Shown here: piece after piece, positions 42,866 to 54,767 of the stretch
Layout: each line of letters opens with the position of its first letter
Position numbering within the stretch: the stretch's first letter is position 1
DNA from: Apoderus coryli
Taxonomy: Eukaryota; Arthropoda; Insecta; Coleoptera; Attelabidae
DNA: 64,000 nucleotides
Assembly: GCA_911728435.2 (NCBI GenBank)
Contig: OU452198.1
Location: 19,006,001-19,070,000, forward strand
Reading direction: 5' to 3'
Program-made: the position numbers and the translations under genes
Notes under the pieces: generated by a model
Told to the model about the DNA's origin: nothing
Database searches by the model: none
What the model saw: only the letters and a program-made list of their open reading frames with translations

Positions 42866-44034
42866 TTATTCATTGCAACAACTCAAACTACCGTGACACT
42901 TGGAATTGCACAAAAGCCTCTTGCTCTTACAGCTACATTTAGCCGTGGAACACTTCTTACAACGTGTATACCCTTGCCCTCCACTTTTTGAATTAGCAGA
43001 AGCCGCTTCTCTTAGCGACATTTCTGTGATTGAGACTTCATCCATGGAAATTAACGTTACCTGCCACTTTTGTTTGCTAATCTATAAAAGTCTGAGTCCT
43101 CTATTCCAACAACAGTCGCTAGTACATTTCGGGGGTCTGTACGACCACGGTCGACGACAGGAACTTTAATTCTTACGGTATCACCAATTTGGGCCGGAGG
43201 AAACTTAGTTTTTGAGGTTTGCATCATTTTTGTTACTTGAAGTTGGAGATAGATTCTCTCTTGCGGCTATTCTTTTCGAATGAATAAGCTCGTGTTGTTC
43301 AGGCAGCAGTTTAGAAGAAGGCGAGCTCGGTTGCAGATTAGTCAGTACTTGAGAGGAAGACGTGCTGGCTTGGGGAAAGGTCAATACTTGAGTACAAGAC
43401 GTGCCGGGTTGCGGATGAATCAGTACCTGAGATGAACGATTCGGATTATTATTTTGGTCATCCATGTCACTTTCATCTGGAACCTGGTCATCAATATGGT
43501 CCTCAACCAAATTTTCTTCACAGCTATTAACGTAAGCTCCTAGCTCTTCTTCGGTTTCAATATCTGTAATTTTCCCGTGAGGAAGAGATGATGATGCTAT
43601 TCCTCTTTTTGGTTTAACGCCAAACAGAGCTCATATGGACTCTGGCGTATTCCTTCATGATAAGTTGTGTTTTTGGCAAACTGAACAAACGACAACCCTT
43701 CTGACCATTTTTGTGAATCATTATCGTGCATCCACGCAGTTAACATATTCTGTATGTCCTGATTGGCCCGTTCGAGTGAGCCTTGCGTTTGGCTATGACG
43801 AGGCTTTCCGTGCACTATTTTAACATCTTTCCACATAGCGCACAATTCAGATATAACTCGATTTGTGAACTCTCTTCCATTGTCCGAATGCAATATGGCC
43901 GGAGCACCAAATATTGAGAAAATTTCAACAAGGTGATATTGCGCTCTCTTGGCCTTTAATGGTCGTAACTGGAGAAACTTTGTTAAATGATCTTTGTATA
44001 CCATTATAAATTTCCTGCTTGTATAAAATTGCAC
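42866..44034 (-). pseudogene. Ginger-type (KRBA2-like) integrase
   Basis: An rve-fold integrase core: FIMVYKDHLTKFLQLRPL with the first Asp; ILHSDNGREFTN with the second; HGKPRHSQTQGSLERANQD with the Glu; then WSEGLSFVQFAKNTTYHEG and RQSPYELCL (43597-44034). A Ser/Gln-rich spacer (43205-43510) follows, then GDTVRIKVPVVDRGRTDPRN, and a Cys-rich tail with CKKCSTAKCSCKSKRLLC, ending at a stop at 42866. This layout matches KRBA2-like genes and Ginger DNA transposons, whose integrase is related to gypsy integrases. The N-terminal HHCC region is missing because P-element sequence begins at 44034. Frameshifts occur near 43095 and 43510. Confidence 0.75.
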
Positions 44035-44035
44035 G

Positions 44036-45870
44036 TCTCATATTCTCTCACCTTCACAAATTCAGAATAACATTCGTGAGTTCTAGCATTAGCTACCATA
44101 TTTTTTTTGCATGTGTCCCAGGCATTAATAAATGTTTTCTTTAATTTGCTAGCGATATAACTCGATATATAATAAATAACATTCTCACTCACCCGTGCCT
44201 TTCTAATCGAAAAGCCTGTGATATCTGGCATATTAATATTTCCCTTATCTTCTTGCGGAAGGGGTGCCAAACAACGCAAATTATGAAGAGGACCTTTGCT
44301 AAAATCTTCCTCGCAATTCGACCCGGGTGAATGAGACGACATTAAATTATTTATGATCAGTGACTTAAATGAATTTATGAAATGATGAACATCAGGTGAT
44401 GTATTTCGTATTCCATAGCTTCTGATTGCCCAAAAAAAATTTCCAACGAGTCCTGGTTTAATGAAAGGGCCATCCTTAATTAACATTTCCTTTAAGCTTA
44501 GAAAACCTCGCAGAGTGAATTTTAAATTTGTAATTGACAGATTTGAAACGGATTTCTTCTTTTTGGGGCAATAAAATTTCATGGAATCTATTGTTTTCAT
44601 GGCGTCATACCAAAAATTTTCATGCGCTGAGTTAAGGCTGACCTCTCAGAGGCTTGGCTGGCGAAGCATTCCTCGAGTTATCATTTAAGCTGTCAAAAAG
44701 CTTGTCCAGAAATAAAATTAGGTTTGCTGTATCACCCGGCACTAGCTTCTAACCCAAGACGATCATTAATTGCTAAAAAACATTTGGTACATTAATCAGA
44801 TGTAATGGTCTAATTTATTAAAATAATTACCCCAACTCGATATTCTTAACATAGGCGCGCTTGATGACTAAAAACCTGTGTACACAAGGACACTTTCATT
44901 TAATTGATTTTGGTCGCTAACACATGCTGGTCTGTTAATTTGGGACAAACTCTTACGTTGTTGGATATATCCAAAAAATAAAATTGTTCCCATTTTGCTA
45001 CCATTTTTTTGTTGTTTATGGAAAAATGCAAATCTTTCACCAATAAATTATTTAATCAATTAAAAAGATGAGGTACATCAAATAATGGAATAATTTCTCG
45101 TTCGTTTATGCAAAATCCATCATGTGGGTTTTCTCCTTTTCGCAGACGCTCTTCTCGATCGTTACTTAGTAGATCTTTAATAGTTTTCACATTTTCGTAC
45201 CTTGATCGCAGATCGTAGCAACTATTTTTAAACCCACCATCTCACATTTGATCACTGCTACTCGTAAGAATTCTTTCAAATCGATAGATTTTGTGGGACC
45301 ACTACTAAATGTATACATCAGTGGCTGTTTCCATTGTTTAAAAACGCCTTTTAGCATAAACACATTAGCATAGTCTGCCAAAAGCTTTTTGTTTTTTAAA
45401 CCATTGTCTTCTAATCCCATAATTGAATCTTCTTTGGAACTTGTAGGTTAATGCTGGAGTTATTGCAATTTCATCAAATATTAGAGAGCAATATTTTTCT
45501 CTATCGTCACCCATTCCACTAACTATTTCTCCGGGACCGAAAAAGATGTTCGTTGATTCCAGGTCGAAAATTCAACTATCTCGTCAAGTTCGTTAAAAGT
45601 TTTTTTTTATGGAAGGCAAAATATTTTAGATAGTAGTCGGTACCCTCTACCCCCGCTTTCAAAAATCCCAATGAATTATTTTTTCATCTAAAGTAAATCT
45701 TCTACTTTTTGGATTTTGGTTCTGTGTTCTGATTTGCTGCGTAATGAAATTGAAGGTACTCCTATTGACATGTTTTTGCAGATATTGAATCGGTGTTGAT
45801 TTCAATACATTTTCTGCTTTTTGCAATCTTTCTTGGAAAGTGGTCACGTTTGTTTGCATTTTTTCGAACC
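44036..45870 (-). pseudogene. P-element (THAP9-like) transposase, copy A
   Basis: Pieces in order, right to left: FQERLQKAENVL and SRRFTLDEKIIH (45659-45859); PGINEHLF and a LIFDEIAI block with catalytic-domain character (about 45450-45570, other frames); NVFMLKGVFKQWKQPLMYTF and VATICDQGTKM (45187-45420); then SMKFYCPKKKKSVSNLSITN, LTLRGFLSLKEM-like, LVGNFFWAIRSYGIRN and HSPGSNCEEDF (44004-44600). This is the P-element order: coiled-coil, RNase H-like core with GTP-binding insert, helical C-terminus. The N-terminal THAP domain is not seen. Frames shift at least four times. It abuts the Ginger integrase at 44034. Confidence 0.8.
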
Positions 45871-46324
45871 CAATCGAAGTTTTAAAGGTAGGCGGTGTCT
45901 ACCTTGTCTACCCCGACCAGCCGCCACTGTCATAATCCTATATCTATTTGTTCGGCTAACATCTAACCTTTTTATTCTTTCATAATATATTCTTATAGTA
46001 AAGTAGGATTTTAAAATTAATTTTGAAATATAAATTGGATGCTCTGATAAAATAATATCATCATACATATGATCACCAAATACTTCAAAGGCCGAAGGAG
46101 GTATTGTATTTAATGTATGTGTAACTAATATATTTATTAAGTCTTTATTTTTTTATTGGAATGCCTTTTGTAGCTTTAAAAAATCAAAAAAAAAAAAAAA
46201 AATTTCCCTCTTTAAAACATCTATAACAAATTTTGAGGCTTTAACAAGTTTACCGTAAGTTTTGCGTTGCTGTAGATTAGACAAAGCTTCATCACTTCCT
46301 AAATTGATTAGGCATGCAGAGCAA
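45871..46324. other. AT-rich spacer between two P-element relics
   Basis: A minus frame (45844-46068) runs into copy A but has no motif of its own. A16 homopolymer at about 46186-46201. Confidence 0.35.
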
Positions 46325-46790
46325 TTAACCATTTTTTTTTACAAAATTACAAATTACAAACTCTGAAATATAGGACACGATGTCTTCTACATATCTTGTT
46401 AGGTTCCAAGCATCTGAAATTATATAATTGCCGTTTATAGATTCCCCCACAGTTTTAACATAATTTTTGTATTCTTCGGTACCCTCTAAAGTATTCCCTA
46501 CTTCGGTTATTAATATATTTGGAGTCGATACACATGTCAAAATGTTAATAGAATCCAAATCTATAGCATTTCCAGTTTTTGGTGCTCTAATTTCAGAGTG
46601 AACTAATAGCCTTTTATATGCAGCCTCAAATTGTCGAGCTGCGGGATTATTATTAAATCCACCTTTACTTCTCACAGCTCCAAAAAATAGTTCGAGGTGA
46701 TCCTGCGGTAGTGTATAAGTTAAAACATATTGCAATATTTTTTTCTCTTTAACATAGTGGGTATACATATTTTGTAAACTTTCCATACAT
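46325..46790 (-). pseudogene. P-element (THAP9-like) transposase, copy B, C-terminal part
   Basis: LTYTLPQDHLELFFGAVRSK, GGFNNNPAARQFEAAYKRLL and VHSEIRAPKTGN are the strongly conserved C-terminal block of P-element/THAP9 transposases. The next part ends YISEFVICNFV near 46340. The rest of copy B lies at 47925-48230; a piggyBac fragment and AT-rich DNA separate the two. The two copies are different P lineages: copy A has LVGNFFWAIRS where copy B has HLELFFGAVRS. Confidence 0.85.
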
Positions 46791-46800
46791 ATAAGAAATC

Positions 46801-47166
46801 CTAAAAATCCGGTTTTTCTTTGAGACTGTAAAATCGACCGCGAAAAGGTACTAGTTGCTCATCGACGGTTATGTTTTCTCCCCGAAGATAATATTTTCTG
46901 AAATTCTTATTATCTCTTTCCCATACGTCTCTTATAGAGGCCAGTTTGTCATTCTTTCTTCGTTCAGATCTGCTGTCTTTGTCATCTAAACGAATAAACC
47001 GAAGAAAACCTTTGAATCGCTTTAGACCCATGTCTGCACGAAAAATTGCAATCGCAAATAAAGTTTTCGGCAGATTCTTGGCAACTACATTCTTTATGCA
47101 CCCACTGTTGCGCCCTATCTGATAATAACGCGCCCTGTTAGATACTATCGTGCCTTTAGCGCGCAA
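46801..47166 (-). pseudogene. piggyBac transposase fragment
   Basis: FRADMGLKRFKGFLRFIRLD, RRKNDKLASIRDVWER and GENITVDEQLVPFRGR (TVDEQL holds the first catalytic Asp) are the central block of piggyBac transposases, followed by a stop soon after. It is inserted between the two parts of P-element copy B in the same orientation. It belongs to a different piggyBac lineage from the gene at 34228-35922, whose matching box reads SVDEATVPYF. Confidence 0.85.
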
Positions 47167-47924
47167 TTATCAGACGGCGCCATTTTGATTTCATGCAAAG
47201 TTAATTCAGAACATAAACTTTTGGGACTAGCTTTCGATATTACACAGTATTCCTAAGAAGACTAGCAGTCTATTGCAGCATAATTTTTAACAATTAATAG
47301 GTTTTCTACTTACCTCGGTACCAGAAATGAGTAAAATTGATAAGGATTCGTACAGAAAACATTAAACACTCGGCGACCTTCAACAGGTGGTTATAACGAA
47401 AATATTTCAACTGCGGGATGAAGGCTATATTAACAGTTCTTTTGCTTGAATCCACCGTTCAACACAAAATGATCCAAACTTTAGTATACACAGACATTTA
47501 TGTAATTACTTGAATGGACAATATTCTATCGTATATATTTTAGGTATTGGAAATACGCTGGGGAAAACCTAAAAAACTACCTGTATATATTTAGTAATAA
47601 CCCTACATTGTACCTTTTTACATTTTACCTAAATTTTATAGGAGTCCAGCGGATCCTACCTGACTGTTTATGTGTTTTTTACTTTCCCGCGCTGGGAAAG
47701 TATTGTGAAGGCGCTAAAAAAAATTGTTGGTCAAAGTCAGGATATTTCAGGCTTGACAGATATACAACAAAGTTGTTATAAACAAATTAAACCACAAGCG
47801 AGTCCATTGGACCCACCTTGCCCGGATATGGGTTAAAAGAAATTTAGATGTAGCCTCAGACCCTTAAAAATCAGGACATTTTATGTTGTTTTCTAAAAAA
47901 CTTAGAGCATCGCTTACACTTTTA
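47167..47924. other. No recognised gene
   Basis: Mixed AT-rich sequence. ACTTTCCC-GCGCT-GGGAAAGT at about 47682-47702 is a perfect 8-bp hairpin. Function unknown. Confidence 0.4.
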
Positions 47925-48230
47925 CTAATTGTCTGAGCTGCAAGCCGGACTTTCATCTTTTCTCTTTGCCACTGAATATGTCTCATTTTTAATTTTCTGC
48001 AGCCCTTCAAAATATTGTTTTTGAGCTAACCTAGTTACATAACTCCAACTAATAGTTTTGTTATCCATAACAACGATTTCTGTTTGACTAGCTAAACAAC
48101 TTCTAACCAGCTTTAACATAATATGACATGAATCAACAGAAATAAAAACTGGCTTTTGTGTAATTGGATGATTAAATTTGGTTTTAAGATCAAAAGGGTT
48201 GGAGAAATTAGCCCCTAACTTTTCACACAT
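47925..48230 (-). pseudogene. P-element transposase, copy B, catalytic-domain part
   Basis: The frame has PVFISVDSCHIMLKLVRSCL, the D-A/S-C-H-M-L-K-L block of P-element transposases, then VVMDNKTISWSYVTRLAQKQ and YFEGLQKIKNE. This segment precedes the C-terminal block at 46325-46790 in a normal P transposase. Upstream sequence to the right is not coding, so the N-terminal half is missing. Confidence 0.8.
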
Positions 48231-48775
48231 TGATATTAATCATCCAATTTTGCTTTTGAATAACTTTTTTAGTAAATAAAAAAAATTATTTTGAGTGGTG
48301 GAAATCTTTATTTGGACCTGTACAATTTTTTCTGTTAATTGGAAAATATGATATCGGCCAAGTGGCGCCTCCTCGCTCATAATGATTTTCGACTCAAAAT
48401 CGTCCTCTTCGTTGTTGAGATTGTGCTACGCTTCTGCGAACCTTTTGTAATTTCGGTGCGCAGCAGCAAGCAAAACAAAAATTCACGGGTGGCAAAACTA
48501 AAAGAAAATTTATTTCCTGATCCTTCCTAAATCAGAGATGGCATTATCTCCTTATATTATCATCGATCCTTTTACTTAATGGCCTAGCTCAATCAGAGAT
48601 TGGGAGTGGAACAAAACTGCCTGGACGCCACCCGTTTCAAAAATGCCCCTGTATAAAAGGATCGATCGATAGTACTATAAAGAAAACGGGAACTCACTAA
48701 GAGGGAAAGTAAATAACACCGTATCCAAAATGATCCCGAATCAGAAATTTATTAATAGAAATTTTAAAGTAATTA
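48231..48775. other. No recognised gene
   Basis: A plus frame at 48339-48530 has no motif. GATCGATCGAT at 48660 is a short palindromic run. Confidence 0.35.
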
Positions 48776-49020
48776 AATTGAACAATGTGTAAATATAACC
48801 TATAAACAATGTGTAAATAAATATAACCTATAATTTTTAGTAGTAAATATAAACCCTATAATAAATCTTTGTAAATATATAACCTATGATAATGCTTGTG
48901 TAAATATATAATCTATAATAATAATTCTTTGTAAATAAATATATAACCTATAATATTGCCTTGTAAATATATAAATCTATAATAATAATTTGTAAATATA
49001 TTATAAACCTTATAGCCGAC
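48776..49020. repeat. Irregular AT-rich tandem repeat
   Basis: Units of about 35-45 bases built on TGTAAATATATAACCTATAATAAT recur six or seven times with indels between 48785 and 49015. The repeat fades on both sides. Confidence 0.75.
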
Positions 49021-49835
49021 AAACTCAATTGTACTCTACAATTAATTAAACATAATATCAACAATACACATTCAAATTTTTGAATTCTTATACTTGGATA
49101 TGTGTGCGCATGCGTCGTAATCTCTAGCGGAGCTTATGCACTCCCTACTATGTGGGCCATCAATTAAGAAGTGCCGATAAATATTAAACTGACAGTTAAT
49201 CGATTGGTGAGATTAAAAGTGAGGTTATGAAATTATAAAACCAAATTGGTAATTAAAAAAAAAAACTAATATTGAGTCCAAGAGAGGATGGCGGATTTAT
49301 TGGAAATGGTTATCTGTATCTGTGCCGCCTTAAACATGCGCACAGTACTATTTAAATGTATAAAAATCGTGACGCAATTAATCCATATAGTTAGCGCGTA
49401 TTTTAAACAATTAACATTTACTCAACGTGGTACTGTTACCTAGGTATGATCATACAAGGCTCACATCAATATACACAACATAACATATAAACAAATTCCT
49501 GAAAGGTAAGTAATACTCCTCTACTAAAAGAAATACCCAATATATAATAATAATATTAAAACAATAAATCAAAGCTTATCCACCGTACAGCGGTTCTAGT
49601 GATACGCTTGTGTGTTCACAAACAAAGAGAAAATAATATGAAAAGCCACCACGGCCAAGTTTAAAGTTATTTCACTAAGTGAACTATTTCAGGTCACTGA
49701 CAAAAAAAAACAACTGTGAAGTTACAGGATAAAGTACTAACGTTACTGGTAATATATATGCATTGATTCATAAACAATTACAGCAAAGTGACACTGCATG
49801 ATGAATGCTGTACCTACTTCACTAAAATACCTGGT
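49021..49835. other. No recognised gene
   Basis: AT-rich with a few less biased patches; no motif seen. Confidence 0.35.
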
Positions 49836-50117
49836 TTAAGTTTGATGAAGTTCTACTCGAGTTGGGTACTCACACGCCGCTTGGACGAAGATCGTGTCCA
49901 GTCTGTCTTGCACGACACCAACCTTGGATGACCTAACAATGCCAGGACCCTGCTCCGATGAACTGGACTGCCTGCACTGTATCAGACACGTGCTGAAATT
50001 CGCTTCTACCGACTGTAGCAACTGGGTAATCCTTCGCACAACTCGTGCCCCTGACTCAGGGTCTGACAAACGCTTCAGCCGCTCCGCGGTGATGCTGAGG
50101 GTGGCTTTTGAGGCCTA
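49836..50117 (-). CDS. Possible last exon of an unrecognised gene
   Basis: A minus-strand frame follows an acceptor-like TTTCGATTAG at about 50118 and runs to a stop at 49836. It contains ITAERLKRLSDPESGARVVR, ITQLLQSVEANFSTCLIQC and DRLDTIFVQAACEY. Its composition is richer in GC than the flanks and it is free of stops for 90 codons. That and the helical, non-repetitive protein suggest real coding, perhaps a host gene's 3' exon, but I recognise no family. The overlapping plus frame (49894-50118) looks like its shadow. Confidence 0.3.
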
Positions 50118-51229
50118 ATCGAAAACACTATTATAATAGCCTCATCCGAAATGGTAAGTAATTTAAATTGTTGCACAGAAAATATACTTATTTTGCCTGA
50201 TTATAGTAAGTGACACTCACCTAAGATGGTAGATGGCCTCGTGGTGATCAGGTTAGGAGGGTATATTTGTAAAGCACGTACTTAATATAATTTCAACTTT
50301 CAATCCAGCGCTCCGCTGAGGCAAACAACTCTCTTGAGTTACAAAACTACAATTTGCTGCCCTTATTTGTTGAAAATATTATACTTCACGAAAATTGGGT
50401 GGATTATTACTTCATACACCTGTCAGGTAGGACCCTCCGAAACCAAAATGAACGAGTACCGTCTTAAGTGTCAAAATCTTGCACCGTCAGCCTGCCCCCA
50501 CGTCAGATTAGGGCTGGGTGATAATGAACGTCTTCCGTGTTCCTTTTCCCATAAACACAATCACAACATCCCCGTGTCTGCGAACCATAATTATTCCTCC
50601 GAACCGGTAATTACACCGCTCATCGAACGATCTCAAAATGAGTAATTGAATAAATCGGACACGAATCTACGACCAGCCGAAGACCAAAACAACAACAGTA
50701 GGTCCCAAGATAAGAAACGGAATAGTCCAAATGTTCCAATACATCCCTCAATTGTCAGCTGTCTTTCAACATATCACATTATTTATTGCAAATAACCCCA
50801 ATTAATAACAACAATTATTTATTATTGTAAACAAAGCAGAAATTTTGATATTTAATGATATTTTAAAGAAATAGGTAATGAAAATATATATATATTTTAG
50901 TGACTGCATTGGATGAGCAAATTCATAGTCCAGGCCAGCTATTATACAGGCACTATGTAACGATGTAAACAGTGGTCAACCGTAAGAAGGTACGCTCCAT
51001 CAATTTCACAACCATGTCTCACCCTGAATGAACTGTTCGTGTTATTAAATGATTCTTTCTCCATTTCTTTTAGGTGCAAACTCGTTGGATCCATGATCAC
51101 CCCCAAAGTTGTAACACTCAGAGCTTGTTTGGTACTGTTGTTGTGGTATTGCGTGTCATCGCATTTATCTGGATGCTTTTTAAATAAAATTAAGTAGTAC
51201 AGTAGTAGCGAAATTATTCGTTCATGATT
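50118..51229. other. No recognised gene
   Basis: A plus frame at about 50424-50645 (KMNEYRLKCQNLAPSACPHV) sits in a less AT-rich patch next to ACCTGTCAG and could be coding debris. The rest is AT-rich. Confidence 0.35.
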
Positions 51230-51232
51230 ACT

Positions 51233-51690
51233 TTAAGGTATGTTACGATTTAATAAATAAACATTCATCATATGCATTGAAGATCTCTCATTCCGCCAGT
51301 TTAAACAGTTATATTCTGTGGATGCCTTTAGCCCGTAACAATTGAGGACGGCTCTACAGTAATTCACACGTGACTGACGGTCAGCAGGCATTAACTGATG
51401 CACTGTTTGCACTTTGTATGGAAACATGTATCAGTCTTTCACTAAAATTCGCTGTAGGATCCGCCTGGTGACGCCCAATTGCGTGGCACGGCGTCTGGTT
51501 GATGCTTCTTTATTCTCCGCAACATCAGCAGCGGCCACGCCCTAGAAGATCTGCTGTGGTTCCAGTCTGTTGTTCAGTTGGCGCGACTCGATTATTAGAA
51601 AATCTACGACGCAATACACGCTGATTATTGGTAAAAAGAAATCGACACAACTATTCCACGCTCTTGCGGAGTATAGCGTTTGTATTCTGC
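51233..51690 (-). pseudogene. Tc1/mariner-like transposase N-terminal half
   Basis: YTPQERGIV (about 51670) opens an HTH region, then RVLRRRFSNNRV, then ENKEASTRRRATQLGVTRR (second HTH, about 51480-51530), an in-frame stop, and YMFPYKVQTVHQLMPADRQSR with VNYCRAVLN (51340-51430). This is the DNA-binding half of insect transposases that read LFPYKIQxVQxL before the DDE core. The core is absent. It adjoins a P-like fragment at about 51691. Confidence 0.8.
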
Positions 51691-51691
51691 A

Positions 51692-51847
51692 GCTGTCTAG
51701 TTCACAAATGTCAAATATGATTGGCGTAAAACGCCATTTGCAAAAGCTATTACATCTTACGAAAGATAAGGAACTTACAGTTACACCGCTTTCATGGACA
51801 AATTCCAAGCACTTTTTTACTAAACCCGCCTTTTGAGTTGCTGACAA
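51692..51847 (-). pseudogene. P-element-like transposase fragment
   Basis: QKAGLVKKCLEFVHESGVTV then SSLSF resembles the block before the conserved Asp of P-element/THAP9 transposases, where a leucine-rich helix precedes a V.S.(T/S)FDG motif. Here the Asp region reads SFVRCNS, so the catalytic residue is lost. Only about 50 residues remain. Confidence 0.45.
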
Positions 51848-52040
51848 CTCATCAATTAAAAAATACCCAATTTAAATTTTCCATGAAGCATTAATTCGTA
51901 CTAACAGAAATACTAACTTCTTCAGGTAAACTATCACTATCGATTGTTGTTCCGATGTCTAGGTATATACCCCGTAAACCTAGTTCCAGCCCATTCGACG
52001 TGTTCACGAATAGACATCTCATCCTGATGCAGCAGAGGCT
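51848..52040. other. No recognised feature
   Basis: Short AT-rich spacer. Confidence 0.3.
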
Positions 52041-52210
52041 TGTTTATGGATACTTTATAATATATATACAACTATAAAATTAGATATTACATTTTATTAA
52101 CGAAAACTATATAAAAACTAACTGACAATGTATTAATTCTTTTTGACAATATATTATTGTTTTTATAACATTGTGACGTGAGTGTATTGAGTGATTCCAT
52201 ATTCCAACAG
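52041..52210 (-). repeat. Candidate LTR of an LTR retrotransposon
   Basis: On the minus strand it starts TGTTGGAATATGG directly after a purine-rich GTGAGGAGGAC and may end at ATAAACA, 170 bases later, giving TG...CA ends. It could be the 3' LTR of the gypsy element at 53427-59302, which lies upstream in the same orientation, or of a copia-type element. No partner LTR was found. Confidence 0.4.
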
Positions 52211-52494
52211 TCCTCCTCACGAACGTCACTGTGGATGAAGTCCTAACAGTGAACTTAAATATTTATGTTTCGGTCCAGATAGAGCTTATGATGTAAATAA
52301 ATTGTTGCTGAGGCCACGCCTTAGTAAAGTCTTGGAGCTACCCTTCTAGAAGGTACGGTAATGTATAGTTTGTAAATTTTCAAGTGGGTTTTTTTTTTGT
52401 CTTATAAGATAATTATTATTCTTATTATTAACTATGGGATTTATTTTATCCTATAAAAATGTTGTGCGGTTTATCATAAGATATGTTCATGTTT

Positions 52495-53010
52495 ATCATA
52501 GGATATGTTCAAGCAATTTGAAATAGTTATTAACAGTTTCTCGACACAATGCGCTGGATCGGTTTACTGAAACACCTTCTGCAGTTCTAATACTGAGTTG
52601 TGGATGGCAGCTAAGAAAAAGTTGCAGCCAGTCATACCTGCCATTTCGGTATCTCTTTTGAAGCGATGATTTATTAGCAATTGCTCTGCTAGTGCAAACG
52701 CCATATGTCGCACATCTTTTCGGGTAGGGGCGAAACCATATTTTTATAACTTTTTGATATGAAGCACTAGTTTTCTTTCATTTTCTTCCCCTAAAATTGA
52801 TGAGGGACCTAATGACCCGGATTTCTTTAACTTTCCAGATTTTTTTCTTCTTAGCAAAGTAGCTTTAGGTACATTAAAATGTCTCGCTGCAGCATTTACA
52901 CCCATTGTGTTATTGTTAATGGCTTTTATGGCAGTTCTTAGGTCATGCTCAGACCAGGACCGCCCCCCTGAGCTCAACTTGCTTTTGTATTTAGTAGGCA
53001 TTCTGAAATA
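52495..53010 (-). pseudogene. pogo/Tigger-type transposase N-terminus
   Basis: A psq-type HTH at 52900-53010: SSGGRSWSEHDLRTAIKAIN, then NAAARHFNVPKATLLRRKKS. Then YGFAPTRKDVRHMAFALAEQ, HRFKRDTEMAGMTGCNFF, and after frameshifts LSIRTAEGVSVNRSSAL near 52530-52590. This is the CENP-B-like DNA-binding part; the DDE core is missing. Pogo sequence reaches right to about 53425, where it meets gypsy integrase sequence at a TA, the target dinucleotide of Tc1/mariner elements. Confidence 0.85.
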
Positions 53011-53050
53011 GAAAACATATTTTAAGTGGTCCAACTATACCAATTTGTCT

Positions 53051-53088
53051 TGGTCCATCTAACCCAATATTAAGGGTTAGATGGACCA
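53051..53088. repeat. Perfect 15-bp palindrome in the pogo flank
   Basis: TGGTCCATCTAACCC (53051-53065), an 8-base spacer, then its exact reverse complement (53074-53088). A third copy of TGGTCCATCTAA lies at 53386, close to the element's right edge, so these may be subterminal transposase-binding repeats. Confidence 0.75.
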
Positions 53089-53426
53089 CTCCATAATTCA
53101 GAAGTCAAAGTTAAATAGCGTTTTAAAGCATATTCATGGCAAAATATAACTACCAAACTAACAACATTCCACTAAAAATATGCCGTATTTCACTTACCTT
53201 GATCTAAATCGACGTTTTAAGTTCGTAAGGAAAAATTTTTAACACGTGCAATACACACACTAATTTAATAGAGTAACATACTAACGTACGCAAGCCAGAA
53301 TGACTTAACACATACTAAACATCGCTTAGAAACAGAGTATCTGCGTGTTGTTTCTCTATCCCGCCAAGTTATGAAAGTGGGGAGGTGGTCCATCTAAGGC
53401 GATGGTTCATCTCTCCCGGAGTTACC

Positions 53427-54431
53427 CTATAAGATATGGCCCACCATATTGGAGTTATTTTCTCTTCTAATAAGAACTAGTTGACCTTCACTATAGCTTA
53501 CGTCCTTTCGTTTAGCATCAAATCGTTCCTTTTGCCTTCGCTGATTGGAAAGTATTTTCTCGGCTGCTTCTTGTCTAGATTTTTCTACATCCATATTTTC
53601 TTTGGCAACTGCCACTTCGTTAGTTAGCAGGTTCCTCGGTCACAAGTAATCATTCGAGCAACACCAAAAGTCGAAAATATTTGTTTTACAAAGTTGATCA
53701 TGGGCATTGTTTTCGTACTTGGCACGGCTTTTAAGAAAAAGTACTTCTTAAAAGCATCAACTGCGACCACTAAGTAAGAGTTTCCATGCTTACTTTTAAC
53801 AAATGGGCCCAAGTGTATGTATTGTATCCATAGGCACTGCTCGTTTTTCGATAGGGTGCAGAAATCCAGGTCTGCGACATCCTTCATCTTTATTATATAG
53901 ACAACTTAGACAACAACACCGAACATATTTGTTCATTCTTGGAAACCAGTAAATCTGTTTAAGCTGAGAAAGCGTTTTATTTAAGGCCAAATGCCCAGCT
54001 TGGTCGTGAAAATATGGAGTAACCGCATGACGTCCTGTTTTTGGTACTACCCATTTAAGTCCTGCGGGTGTCTTTTTGTATATCCTGCCGTTTTTCAGTA
54101 TATAATCTTGATGGATCTGGTGCTCCTCCTTATCCACTGCATCTCGTAAAAGTACATCTCGCAAATACACACAACGTTTATCTTGCATTTGTGCTGCCAG
54201 AACCCAATCTGATGCTTCAATGCCGATCGTCATATCGTAAGGCTCATAACTTTCCACGGGATTTCGACTTAACGCGTCCACATGAGCCATCCTTGATCCA
54301 GGTCGATATTCAATAGTGAAATTAAATTCCTGCGTGATCATCCACCACCTAGTCCTAGGCAGGATCGATATGTAATGTAATGACAGGATTGCCATTATAA
54401 TGATTGAACATCTTGTTTTGAGGTTCTTCAC
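53427..54431 (-). pseudogene. Ty3/gypsy integrase (gypsy 2)
   Basis: RIARWWMITQEF-like RNase H tail (FTIEYRPGSRMAHVDALSRN, 54270-54330), then the zinc-binding domain HDQAGHLALNKTLSQLKQIY with CCCLSCLYNK (53880-54000), then YLVVAVDAFKKYFFLKAVPS with the first catalytic Asp (53730-53790) and RMITCDRGT with the second (53630-53660). After a gap comes a C-terminal helix QRRQKERFDAKRK. The Glu-containing block between the second Asp and that helix is missing. Frames change at about 53800 and 53625. The pogo element cuts the end at 53427. Confidence 0.88.
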
Positions 54432-54767
54432 ACGTGTTTAAATAAATCTTGTGAGGTTTAGTATTTTCATAACTTTTATTATAAAATGTGTAGACCCTGT
54501 TACATTCCCCAAAATTAATTATTAATCTATCATGTCTAGTTGAACTTATGTCTCTAATGCTAATATATTATATACCTACTTAACTAAAACTTATTACCTT
54601 AATTGCTGCCTAAGCATTATATTAATTATTGCAAATATGATAAATATTAAGTAAGTTCAATACTCTATGAAAAAGCTGCGTTAGCTGTCTGTGCAATTTA
54701 CAATAGTTATTTTATATTAATGTTTTAAATTAAATTAAATAAATATAATATTTTACACAAACTGCCA
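54432..54767. other. AT-rich segment interrupting gypsy 2
   Basis: It lies between RT and RNase H parts of the same element where no spacer exists. It has no recognised coding or repeat end, and part of the RT and RNase H is missing, so insertion plus deletion is likely. Confidence 0.45.
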
